7,184 nt of DNA from NCBI GenBank assembly GCA_027005175.1, contig JALTMC010000719.1, positions 4,521-11,704 of the forward strand, read 5' to 3'. The notes beneath the pieces were generated by a model. That model saw only the letters and a program-made list of their open reading frames with translations. It made no database searches and had not been told where the DNA came from. Both the position numbers and the translations under genes were made by a program. Each line of letters starts with the position of its first letter. The stretch's first letter is position 1. Origin of the DNA: Myxococcales bacterium (GTDB taxonomy: Bacteria > Myxococcota_C > UBA6777). Shown piece after piece: positions 1 to 6,544 of this stretch.

Positions 1-1556
1 AGTTTGATCGCAAAGCCATCGAAGAGTATGGCGTACCTGGCGTCGTTTTAATGGAGAACGCGGGGCGCATGGCAGCAGAATGCCTCCTCTCTCACCTTCA
101 ACCACCGGAGAAGTCTGGGCTGATTTCAATCTTTGCCGGCCCAGGAAACAATGGCGGTGATGGCTATGTGATAGCCCGTCACCTGCTGAATAGGGGCTAC
201 TCTGTTTGGACCTTTCTTTGTACAGAGAAGCACAAGATCCGTGGAGATGCCCTGCTCAACCTCACGATTCTTGAGAAGATGACAGACCAGATCCAAGACT
301 GCCAAAAGCAAGCGGATTGGGAGCCTTGGAGAGAGAGAGTTGCACAATCTAGTGCCATCGTAGATGCGATATTGGGCACAGGTTTAACCCGTGATGTGGA
401 TGGATGGCTGCTTACGATGATCCAAAACATCAACGAGATGCAACATCCCTTTAAAATGGCTGTCGACATACCATCCGGTCTTGACTCCGACACAGGCCAT
501 TCACGCCCGACCTGTGTGAAGTCCGACTTAACCACCACATTTGCTGCTGCCAAGGTTGGGCTTGCCATGCCTGCTGCGGTTCCATGGGTTGGACAGCTTA
601 AAGTTATCGATATAGGTATGCCTCGCGAAATCATAGAGAGCACTCCTGAAGAAGCCATGCTTCAGCAAGAATCTGAACTCAGAGAGTTGTGGCCTGTCCG
701 TACTTTCAACAGTCACAAAGGAACATTTGGACACCTGCTTGTACTGGCAGGTTCTCCAGGAAAAAGTGGAGCGGCGCTGTTGAGTTGTATGGCCGCACTT
801 CGCAGCGGTGTGGGGCTTTGCACATGGACAAACTCCACCCATGTCTTGCAAGCCATGCAAAGCCGTATACTGGAGGTGATGACAGCCTCTATCCCTGCTT
901 TGGATGCTCTGGCATCCGAGGAGGACCCCAGCTCCGAAGACATGGAAAGGATCGTTGTTCAAACCTTGGCTCACACAGAGGGAAAGACCGCCTGGGTTAT
1001 CGGTCCTGGACTTGGACAAAGTCGCGCAAGACAACGATGGCTGAACGAAGTACTGGTAGGCTCAGAACTCCCAGTCATTCTCGACGCAGATGGACTCAAC
1101 CTTCTCTCAGACCAGGTCGAGATACTCCGAGAAAGAAAAGGCTCCACCATCCTCACACCACACCCTGGCGAGATGGGAAGATTAACTGGAAAAACATCCA
1201 GAGAGGTCCAATCCAATCGCTGGGCGATTGCAACAGAGTGGGCTCAAAACTACCAGGTCACAGTTGTATTAAAAGGGGCGCGAACCATAATAGCATCCCC
1301 CGACGGGAGTTGTTGGCTCAATCCCACCGGACACAACGGACTTGCCACAGCAGGAAGTGGTGATGTGTTATCTGGCATCATCGGGGCTTTTCTCGCCCGG
1401 GGGATGAAGGCTCCCTGCGCAGCTCGCCTCGCGGTTTATTTGCACGGCAAAGCTGCCGATGAGCTGCAACACTCTTTGGGACAAAGTGGGCTGATCGCAA
1501 GTGATTTAATCAAACAACTCCCCCACACCTTGGCAGCTTGGGAGAATGCATCGTGA
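1..1556 (+). CDS. nnr: Bifunctional NAD(P)H-hydrate epimerase / ADP-dependent dehydratase, 5'-truncated
   Basis: This enzyme repairs hydrated NAD(P)H in the cytoplasm: the N-terminal YjeF domain epimerises R- to S-NAD(P)HX and the C-terminal ribokinase-like domain dehydrates the S form using ADP. The frame is open to the window edge (first full codon at position 3), and the residues before the Met at 51 read FDRKAIEEYGVPGVVL, the usual start of the YjeF domain. The true start, probably some 15 residues upstream, is therefore missing. Counting from that Met, the epimerase shows GPGNNGGDG (30-38), VDAILGTG (104-111) and VDIPSGLD (138-145). The dehydratase shows HKGTFGHLLVLAGSPG (222-237), GPGLGQS (318-324), ILDADGLNLL (343-352), TPHPGEMGRL (369-378) and the nucleotide-binding GSGDVLSG (435-442). 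Both halves look intact. The stop overlaps the tsaE start, indicating co-translation. The family assignment is firm. Confidence 0.96.
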   Translation, partial: FDRKAIEEYGVPGVVLMENAGRMAAECLLSHLQPPEKSGLISIFAGPGNNGGDGYVIARHLLNRGYSVWTFLCTEKHKIRGDALLNLTILEKMTDQIQDCQKQADWEPWRERVAQSSAIVDAILGTGLTRDVDGWLLTMIQNINEMQHPFKMAVDIPSGLDSDTGHSRPTCVKSDLTTTFAAAKVGLAMPAAVPWVGQLKVIDIGMPREIIESTPEEAMLQQESELRELWPVRTFNSHKGTFGHLLVLAGSPGKSGAALLSCMAALRSGVGLCTWTNSTHVLQAMQSRILEVMTASIPALDALASEEDPSSEDMERIVVQTLAHTEGKTAWVIGPGLGQSRARQRWLNEVLVGSELPVILDADGLNLLSDQVEILRERKGSTILTPHPGEMGRLTGKTSREVQSNRWAIATEWAQNYQVTVVLKGARTIIASPDGSCWLNPTGHNGLATAGSGDVLSGIIGAFLARGMKAPCAARLAVYLHGKAADELQHSLGQSGLIASDLIKQLPHTLAAWENAS

Positions 1557-2029
1557 ACCGCAAAGTGATGGTGGAGAGCCATAGCCCTGAAGCCACCAGG
1601 ACTCTGGCTTATCAGATGGGCCAAGTCATACAAGGGGGTGAGGTCCTTGCTTTGCACGGCGATCTGGGTGCAGGAAAGACCTGCTTTGTACAAGGTCTGG
1701 CAGAGGGTCTCGATGTTCCTTCCAGTGTCTATGTACGCAGCCCCAGCTTTACACTCATCGATGAATACCCAGGACGGATGACGCTCTACCACCTCGATCT
1801 GTATCGGCTCGCTGATGTCGATGAATTGGAGGCCATTGGTTGGCGTGAGTGTCTTGATGGAGACGCAGTCATCGCTGTAGAGTGGGCCAACAGACTCGAA
1901 CATTACCTACCTGCGACCTATCTCGCATTAACCTTCACTCACTTGGAAGACGATTCGCGTCGGATCACTGTCGAAACCCATGGAGAACCACCGCAGTGGT
2001 GGGAGAAGTGGGCAAAGTCAATCGCCTAA
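1553..2029 (+). CDS. tsaE: tRNA threonylcarbamoyladenosine biosynthesis ATPase TsaE
   Basis: TsaE is the P-loop ATPase that works with TsaB and TsaD in making t6A at position 37 of ANN-decoding tRNAs in the cytoplasm. The 158-residue product has the family's normal length. It shows Walker A GDLGAGKT (36-43), the family-specific SPSFTL (63-68), HLDLYRL (80-86) and the Walker-B-like VIAVEWA (106-112). The start chosen is GTG at 1553, which shares the bases GTGA with the stop of nnr and has GGGAG at 1540-1544, 8 nt upstream. An in-frame TTG at 1538 lies almost on top of this ribosome site, and an ATG at 1568 would drop only five residues. The 4-base overlap points to translational coupling with nnr, an arrangement seen in many bacteria. 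The C-terminus is tryptophan-rich (PQWWEKWAK). The t6A role is known for the family; nothing here suggests loss of function. Confidence 0.95.
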   Translation: MNRKVMVESHSPEATRTLAYQMGQVIQGGEVLALHGDLGAGKTCFVQGLAEGLDVPSSVYVRSPSFTLIDEYPGRMTLYHLDLYRLADVDELEAIGWRECLDGDAVIAVEWANRLEHYLPATYLALTFTHLEDDSRRITVETHGEPPQWWEKWAKSIA

Positions 2030-2057
2030 CAAAAGCTCCCCAAAGCCCAGAGGAGAG

Positions 2058-2071
2058 ACGACTTTCGTCGT
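2058..2071. terminator. Candidate 3' hairpin between convergent genes
   Basis: ACGAC-TTTC-GTCGT is a perfect 5-bp stem with a 4-nt loop, placed 7 nt past the stop of the minus-strand regulator and 28 nt past the tsaE stop. Read on the minus strand the loop is GAAA, a stable GNRA tetraloop. No T run follows on either strand, so it is not a canonical intrinsic terminator. It may mark the 3' end or stabilise the message. Confidence 0.3.
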
Positions 2072-2078
2072 AAAGAAG

Positions 2079-3437
2079 CTATCTCTGCAATCGAAACTCA
2101 TTAGGGACGATGGAGTGGCGTTTCATCATATCGTAGACAGCCTTGCGAGAGAGACCCGATAACTCGGCGATACGATTCACATTGCCACTGGTGATTTTGA
2201 GTAACCGGGTGATGTAGTGTCTTTCAAAATCACCCTTTGCATCCAGATAAGAAAGAGACCGAGTTTCACTGCTATTTGAGGTACGAGGAAGATTGAGTTG
2301 AAACGCTTCAATCCACTTCCCCGTACTGGCCAACATCGCCTCATAGATCCGATTTTTGAGTTCACGCACATTGCCTGGCCAGTGATACGACAGCAACGTC
2401 TCCTGAGCTTCCGGTGTGAAGTCGAGAACATCAAGCTCTTCCTCTTCAGCCAACTCCCGCAACAGATGCCGGGCCAAAGGCATGATATCCTCTGGCCTTT
2501 CCCGCAAGGGAGGAATATGAATGGTCACAACAGCCAGTCGGTAAAACAAATCATCACGAAAGCCACTCTCGTCGATCATACTTCGCAAATCCCGATTCGT
2601 GGCCGAGATCACCCGAAAGTTCACCTCATGAACCGTTCGCCCACCAAGTGCCTGGACCTTTCGGTCTTCCAACAACCGGAGCAACTTAACCTGGGATGCC
2701 AGAGACATCTCCCCTAACTCATCGAGGAACAAAGTCCCCTGGTCTGCCATTCGAGCATAGCCATCATGGTCTCGCATCGCACCTGTAAAGGCACCTTTAC
2801 GATACCCAAAAAACTCCGCTTCAAACAGAGTTTCCGGGATAGCAGACACATTGATCGCAACGAACGTACCCCCCAGACTGCGGGGCGAGATCTCATGCAA
2901 CATCCGCGATAAGACCTCCTTTCCTGTGCCACTCTCTCCTGTCAACAAGATCGAAGCTCGACTTTTTGCAACACGAGAGAGCTTTCTTAAAATATCTTGC
3001 ATCACTGGGCTTTGGGCAACAACTCGCTTGCCCAAACGAGTAAAGAGAACCTCCTCCTCCATCGAACGGTACTCTAAATAGGAGGCAACCTTTGGCAGGA
3101 AGATCTCTTCCTTCACAGGTTTAATTAAATAGTCGGAGATACCCGCCTTAATCGCTTGAACAGCCACTTCAAAGTCGCTGTAGCCTGTCAATAACAGATA
3201 GGGGCAAGACAGCCCCATTTGCTTTGAATGGGCGTAGACCTGAAATCCATCAAGCTCAGGCAACATATAATCGCATAAGACCATATCGTACATATCGACA
3301 TTTTTCTTCAATGTCGCAAGAAATGTCTCCCCTCGCTCAAAGGTAGTGACCCGATGTCCTTGCCCCTCCAACCACAGTTGAAGGAGCGCCGCAAGATCCT
3401 CATCGTCATCAATCAATGCGATATGAGCCTGCAACAT
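2079..3437 (-). CDS. Sigma-54-dependent NtrC-family response regulator (REC-AAA+-Fis HTH)
   Basis: This is a cytoplasmic bacterial enhancer-binding protein. Phosphorylation of the receiver should license the AAA+ ring to remodel sigma-54 RNA polymerase. With 452 residues it has the classic three-part order. The receiver (about 4-120) has the acidic pocket D10-D12, phospho-acceptor D56, T84 and K106. The AAA+ domain (about 138-370) has Walker A GESGTGKE (167-174), the sigma-54-contacting GAFTGA loop (215-220), Walker B LFLDE (236-240), sensor I SATNRDL (278-284), arginine-finger region FRDDLFYRL (293-301) and WPGNVREL (353-360). A Fis-type helix-turn-helix (about 416-440) ends the protein. The ATG at 3437 is chosen because GGAG lies 6 nt upstream and the receiver begins at once; in-frame ATG (3476) and TTG (3497) starts would add 13 or 20 residues. 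It is divergent from an operon with a sigma-54 promoter, its likely target. No cognate kinase is visible. Confidence 0.95.
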   Translation of the reverse strand: MLQAHIALIDDDEDLAALLQLWLEGQGHRVTTFERGETFLATLKKNVDMYDMVLCDYMLPELDGFQVYAHSKQMGLSCPYLLLTGYSDFEVAVQAIKAGISDYLIKPVKEEIFLPKVASYLEYRSMEEEVLFTRLGKRVVAQSPVMQDILRKLSRVAKSRASILLTGESGTGKEVLSRMLHEISPRSLGGTFVAINVSAIPETLFEAEFFGYRKGAFTGAMRDHDGYARMADQGTLFLDELGEMSLASQVKLLRLLEDRKVQALGGRTVHEVNFRVISATNRDLRSMIDESGFRDDLFYRLAVVTIHIPPLRERPEDIMPLARHLLRELAEEEELDVLDFTPEAQETLLSYHWPGNVRELKNRIYEAMLASTGKWIEAFQLNLPRTSNSSETRSLSYLDAKGDFERHYITRLLKITSGNVNRIAELSGLSRKAVYDMMKRHSIVPNEFRLQR

Positions 3438-3532
3438 CGAATGCTCCGACTTTTGTTCCAAGTGACTACGAACCATATTCTGAAAACTCTCCACCAAGCC
3501 TGATTACTAAAATAAACAATATAGGAAAACAA

Positions 3533-3552
3533 TGTGTAGGGAAGTTTACACA
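3533..3552. promoter_or_regulatory. 20-bp dyad, candidate upstream activator site
   Basis: TGTGTA-N8-TACACA is a perfect 6+6 bp inverted repeat centred about 162 bp upstream of the transcription start predicted from the sigma-54 promoter. That is a usual distance for NtrC-type enhancer sites, which are also of this size and symmetry. It lies upstream of the divergent regulator gene too, so it could serve autoregulation. No second copy of the dyad is seen nearby, although many such activators use two sites. The role is inferred from position and symmetry only. Confidence 0.4.
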
Positions 3553-3631
3553 GAGCCTCGGCCCAATGCAAGGGTAAGATCAGCTACATCCGAAAAGAAT
3601 CTCGCCAACAGCCTATTTTCCAAACGATTAT

Positions 3632-3663
3632 AAAAAAGAAAAAGAGGAGAAAAAGAAAAAAAG
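3632..3663 (+). other. 32-nt homopurine, A-rich tract upstream of the sigma-54 promoter
   Basis: All 32 bases are A or G, mostly A runs of 3 to 7, and the tract ends 15 bp before the -24 box. Short phased A runs favour intrinsic bending, which in sigma-54 promoters helps an upstream-bound activator reach the polymerase. The same tract could also reflect simple replication slippage. No clear IHF consensus was recognised. Confidence 0.5.
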
Positions 3664-3678
3664 TATATGCAAAAATTT

Positions 3679-3693
3679 TGGCACTCTGTTTGC
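3679..3693 (+). promoter_or_regulatory. Sigma-54 (-24/-12) promoter of the barrel-protein operon
   Basis: TGGCAC (3679-3684), five bases, then TTGC (3690-3693) matches all ten core positions of the sigma-54 consensus, and the invariant GG and GC have the required 12-bp register (3680 and 3692). Transcription should start near 3705 and run right, giving a leader of about 208 nt before the ATG at 3913. The divergent neighbour encodes a sigma-54 activator with an intact GAFTGA loop, which strongly supports the call. TTGGCA and TGCCAA overlap the element as a 6-bp dyad (3678-3683 and 3691-3696). Confidence 0.87.
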
Positions 3694-3719
3694 CAAGGGG
3701 TATAGCAAAGAATGAATCA

Positions 3720-3860
3720 TCATCTCTCGATGAAAGTTTCGAAGAACTTGTCATCTCTCGATGAAAGTTTCGAAGAACTTGTCATCTCTCGATGAAAGTT
3801 TCGAAGAGCTTGTCATCTCTCGATGAAAGTTTCGAAGAACTTGTCATCTCTCGATGACAG
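3720..3860 (+). repeat. 31-bp tandem repeat array: four full units plus one partial, in the operon leader
   Basis: Units lie at 3720-3750, 3751-3781, 3782-3812 and 3813-3843, with a partial fifth from 3844 to about 3860. The full units are identical except for one A-to-G change at 3808. Each unit is exactly two adjacent inverted repeats plus one base: TCATC-TCTC-GATGA, then AAGTT-TCGAAG-AACTT, then G. The 31-bp period is close to three turns of B-DNA, so equivalent bases face the same side of the helix. The array sits between the predicted transcription start and the ribosome site of the barrel operon. It has no spacers, so it is not a CRISPR array, and a 31-bp period does not keep a reading frame. 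It could be a phased protein-binding array, a set of RNA hairpins in the leader, or both; the sequence does not decide. Confidence 0.93.
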
Positions 3861-3862
3861 GT
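3839..3862 (+). promoter_or_regulatory. Strongest leader hairpin at the end of the repeat array
   Basis: At the fourth/fifth unit junction, TGTCATC and GATGACA pair perfectly around a TCTC loop, and the stem extends through a T-G wobble, a C-G pair and an A-T pair to about 10 bp. The A-to-C change at 3858 supplies a partner for the G (3843) that is unpaired at the other junctions. No T run follows, so it does not look like a factor-independent terminator. It ends 40 nt before the GGAG ribosome site. Confidence 0.45.
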
Positions 3863-3902
3863 CCGTTTTGTTCGGCAAGTGGTGTTACAAATACTAGCAA
3901 TT

Positions 3903-3906
3903 GGAG
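3903..3906 (+). promoter_or_regulatory. Ribosome binding site of the first barrel gene
   Basis: GGAG lies 6 nt before the ATG at 3913. It fixes this start and leaves the repeat array wholly untranslated. Confidence 0.75.
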
Positions 3907-3912
3907 TGACAG

Positions 3913-4956
3913 ATGTACCAGAAGATCTTAGTGCTCTTGCTGGTTGGAGGCTTTTGCTTGATTGGGCCAATCCAATCAGTACAAGCCCAAACCGCAAACA
4001 AAATCCTACCTGACAAGATCAAGTATAAGACGAAAAAAAAGGATGGGTGGTTTCCCGATTTGAAGGTTGGATTCAACTTTTCCTTTGCCCAGAGTGACGG
4101 AGTTGTGGGCGTCCAAGACGGCACAACATTGAGCCTCGGCTTGCAACTCAGTGGTTCTCTTGTTTACACAAAAAGAACACACGAATGGCGTACAACCCTG
4201 GGACTCATTCACACCCAAACCAAGCTCCCAACCCTTGAACCCTTTGTCAAGTCGGCCGACAAACTCGACCTGGAGACGATCTATGTTTATCGTCTGCCCA
4301 AAGTAAAGTGGTTTGGTTTCTTTGTGGGTCTTAAGATGGAAACCCCTATTCTTCCGGGTTTTTTGCTTAAGTCGGACGATGTCACATTGCAAATCAAAGA
4401 GCCCACTGAAAAAACGTACAAGCCCTTTGCAGAGAAACCCAAACTCGCAGGCCAGGAAGGGTTTCAATTAACCAACGCATTTGCCCCACTGGCACTGAAA
4501 CAGGCATTGGGCCTGGATTTCCTTCCACTCAATCACTCCGTACTTCGTGTCAATATCAAAGCGGGCGTCGGAGCAGTCCAGCTCTTTGCCCAAAATGGAC
4601 TGCGTATCGATGCAGACAAAAGTGCAACAGACAAGTTGATTCAGCTAGGTCGTCTGCAAGACTATGTACAAATTGGTGCAGAGGCTAGACTGAATGCAGG
4701 AGGTAGTGCCTTCAAAAAACTTCTCTCCTACTCTCTGAGTACAGGTGTGATGTTACCTTTCTATTCCAGCGTAACCAACGGTAAGTCTATCCCTGAGTTA
4801 ATCAACTTTGACTTGGCATTTAAGTTGGGAATTCAGGTATTCAAATGGCTCGCGATCAACTATGCCCTCAATATAACGTATGCCCCGTTGATCGTGCCTG
4901 AGAAGTTCCAAGTCACCAACAACCTGGTGCTCAGCCTCACCTGGAACGTTCTTTAA
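3913..4956 (+). CDS. Predicted outer-membrane beta-barrel protein, first of a tandem pair
   Basis: The function is not recognised. The 347-residue product starts with a clear Sec signal peptide: YQK, a hydrophobic core at about residues 5-20, and likely cleavage after VQA (23-25). There is no lipobox. A short lysine-rich stretch (35-43) is followed by GWFPDLKVG (45-53), and the rest is alternating, amphipathic strand-like sequence with no other hydrophobic helix, ending in the strand LVLSLTWNVL. This fits an outer-membrane barrel with a periplasmic N-terminal tail. The motifs HEWRTTLGLIHTQTK, PFVKSADKLDLETIYVYR and NAFAPLALKQALG recall the layout of DUF3078-type barrels known mainly from Bacteroidota; this is a resemblance from memory, not a search result. 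It is the first gene after the sigma-54 promoter and repeat leader, and its stop is 14 bp before the chosen start of its paralog. A porin, adhesin or envelope-stress role would all be guesses. Confidence 0.85.
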   Translation: MYQKILVLLLVGGFCLIGPIQSVQAQTANKILPDKIKYKTKKKDGWFPDLKVGFNFSFAQSDGVVGVQDGTTLSLGLQLSGSLVYTKRTHEWRTTLGLIHTQTKLPTLEPFVKSADKLDLETIYVYRLPKVKWFGFFVGLKMETPILPGFLLKSDDVTLQIKEPTEKTYKPFAEKPKLAGQEGFQLTNAFAPLALKQALGLDFLPLNHSVLRVNIKAGVGAVQLFAQNGLRIDADKSATDKLIQLGRLQDYVQIGAEARLNAGGSAFKKLLSYSLSTGVMLPFYSSVTNGKSIPELINFDLAFKLGIQVFKWLAINYALNITYAPLIVPEKFQVTNNLVLSLTWNVL

Positions 4957-4961
4957 AGGAG
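4955..4961 (+). promoter_or_regulatory. Ribosome binding site that decides the start of the second barrel gene
   Basis: AAAGGAG overlaps the last two bases of the upstream TAA stop. The ATG at 4962 abuts it with no spacing, whereas the in-frame ATG at 4971 is 9 nt downstream and usable. The overlap suggests translational coupling of the two barrel genes. Confidence 0.7.
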
Positions 4962-4970
4962 ATGAAAGCC

Positions 4971-6041
4971 ATGAAGACAAACAAGCAATGGAACCGGTGG
5001 GGTTGGAATATACTGGCAACACTCCTCACCCTTACTATCCCATTTGGAGCGTTCGCCCAAAAGACGATAACTCCACCCAAAGAGGCCATAGCCAGCAAAG
5101 ATCAAAAGATCGAACTCGCTCTCAAAAAGTCCAAGAAAAAGATCAAAAAGAAAAACGGTTGGTTTCCAAAACTCAAACTCGGAGCGAATTTATCCCTGGC
5201 TCAAGCAGCCAACGTTCCAGGAGTTGACGATGGTTTGGCACTCAGCATTGGTATCGTTATCAATGGAGAGTTGCTGTATCTCAATGGTTCCCATGAGTGG
5301 AAAACAGAACTTATCGCGATCCACACTCAAACCAAAACCCCAACCATTGAACCCTTTATAAAAACCGCCGACAACCTCAACCTCAAGTCATTTTATACCT
5401 ATCGATTTAAGGGAAAATATGGCGTTGGTATCTTTGGTGGTTTGCAGTTGAGCACTGCCATTTTTCCAACCAACCTGGTTGTAGCCAAAGATACACCTGT
5501 GGTCAATGTTACCGCAGACGGAACCAAGGAAACACCCAGAACACTGAAAGCCAACACAGCAGAGCAGTTGACAGGAGCCTTTGCTCCAATGGTTTTGAAG
5601 CAGAAGCTGGGTATCACGGCCCGTCCATTCAAAGACAAAGTTGCAACTTTAGATGTAAAGCTAAGCTTTGCAGGTCAAGAAGTCTTTGCCAAAGGACGAA
5701 CCGTACAAGATGATGCTGCAACTCCAGAACTCGAGTTGCGAATACTGCAAGACTACTTACAAGCTGGAGCAGAACTCAATATCAGCATAGCAGGAAGCCT
5801 CCACAAGCGCATCGTCTATGCTTTTAACGCAGATTTCATGCTACCCTTTGTGACGAGTATCCCCACCCAACTGACAGGATTTCAACTCTTGGATGCAAAC
5901 ATCTCTTTCAAAGTGGGTGTGAAGTTGGCCAAGTGGGCCTCTATTGACTATGTCTTCAGAGCCCTTCGTATGCCATTGCTCACCGACAAATGGCAGGTGT
6001 CCAACAACCTTGTACTCAGCATAACGGCAGACTTTATTTAA
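4971..6041 (+). CDS. Predicted outer-membrane beta-barrel protein, second of a tandem pair
   Basis: This is a 356-residue paralog of the preceding protein; its specific function is unknown. The signal peptide has a KTNK start, a hydrophobic core at about 13-25 and likely cleavage after AFA (27-29). The mature tail is longer and more basic than in its partner, with ten lysines or near-lysines at 52-61 (LKKSKKKIKKK), then NGWFPKLKLG. Shared blocks include HEWKTELIAIHTQTK, PTIEPFIKTADNLNLKSFYTYR, GAFAPMVLKQKLG, a RILQDYLQAGAE segment, MLPF and the ending NNLVLSITADFI. The ATG at 4962 would add three residues but touches the ribosome site, so 4971 is preferred. The pair most likely arose by tandem duplication followed by divergence in the middle loops. 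It shares the upstream sigma-54 promoter; no internal promoter fits in the gap. No clear terminator follows. Confidence 0.85.
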   Translation: MKTNKQWNRWGWNILATLLTLTIPFGAFAQKTITPPKEAIASKDQKIELALKKSKKKIKKKNGWFPKLKLGANLSLAQAANVPGVDDGLALSIGIVINGELLYLNGSHEWKTELIAIHTQTKTPTIEPFIKTADNLNLKSFYTYRFKGKYGVGIFGGLQLSTAIFPTNLVVAKDTPVVNVTADGTKETPRTLKANTAEQLTGAFAPMVLKQKLGITARPFKDKVATLDVKLSFAGQEVFAKGRTVQDDAATPELELRILQDYLQAGAELNISIAGSLHKRIVYAFNADFMLPFVTSIPTQLTGFQLLDANISFKVGVKLAKWASIDYVFRALRMPLLTDKWQVSNNLVLSITADFI

Positions 6042-6148
6042 ACAACGAAGCCCATCTCCCAAACCTTTCATGAACACACGGGAGAAAACCAAACTGCGTA
6101 CACAAACAACTTCGAAGCGGTGAGAGTCTGAGCCAAATCAACCGAAGA

Positions 6149-6544
6149 CTACGGATGTATCGCCTGAGATTCATCCCAGATTTTCTGAATGGAATCCTTC
6201 AACGTCAATGGATTGAAAGGCTTTCTCAACACCCCGCAAGCACCCAAGAACTTCACCTCTTCAAGAAGTTCGTCTCGATTTTTCCCCGAGATAAAGAGCA
6301 CAGGAATCTGTGAGAGAGTTGGTATCTTTCGAAGGGCCTGTAAAGTCTCTGGCCCACTCATATCTGGCATCACTGCATCCAATAAGATCAGGTCAGGTTG
6401 AAAAGAGGAAACCTTTTCGATGGCTTCCTTACCCGAGAGACATATCTCGAGTTGCCAACCTCCCACCGTTTCCAATGCTAGCTTCATGACGACGTTCATA
6501 TTTTCATCGTCATCAATCAACATAACTCTATTTAACTTTGTCAT
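6149..6544 (-). CDS. Single-domain CheY-like response regulator
   Basis: The 131-residue protein is one receiver domain with no output domain, so it presumably acts by protein contact or as a phosphate shuttle in the cytoplasm. The acidic pocket is D11-D13, the phospho-acceptor D56 (LLLDAVMP context: LILLDAVMP, 52-60), the switch residue is S86 in place of the commoner threonine, and K108 lies in RKPF. All catalytic residues are present. The ATG at 6544 has only a weak GGA about 9 nt upstream; Met8 is an unlikely alternative because it would cut into the first strand. The gene converges on the barrel operon and diverges from the HPt gene across about 250 bp. Partnership with that HPt protein is a reasonable inference, as phosphorelays pass phosphate between receivers and HPt domains, but cannot be shown here. 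Confidence 0.93.
   Translation of the reverse strand: MTKLNRVMLIDDDENMNVVMKLALETVGGWQLEICLSGKEAIEKVSSFQPDLILLDAVMPDMSGPETLQALRKIPTLSQIPVLFISGKNRDELLEEVKFLGACGVLRKPFNPLTLKDSIQKIWDESQAIHP

Noticed and set aside
528-1363. Long open frames on both strands inside nnr (for example 689-1363 + and 528-1034 -)
   Set aside because: They are shadows of the well-supported nnr frame, with no recognisable domain and no sensible start signals.
3678-3696. TTGGCA/TGCCAA dyad as a terminator or separate operator
   Set aside because: It coincides with the -24/-12 element, whose sequence explains the symmetry, and no T run follows.
3720-3860. CRISPR array
   Set aside because: The 31-bp units are contiguous with no spacers between them and there are no cas genes in the window.
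3868-3895. Sigma-70 promoter TTGTTC-N16-AATACT before the first barrel gene
   Set aside because: Only 3 of 6 and 4 of 6 bases match, and the strong sigma-54 element upstream is a better explanation.
3782-3997. Minus-strand open frame of 71 codons running through the repeats
   Set aside because: It overlaps the barrel gene start and the untranslated repeat array, has low-complexity content and no family resemblance.
6055-6085. TCTCCC/GGGAGA inverted repeat after the second barrel gene as a terminator
   Set aside because: The 6-bp arms enclose a 19-nt loop and no T run follows on either strand.
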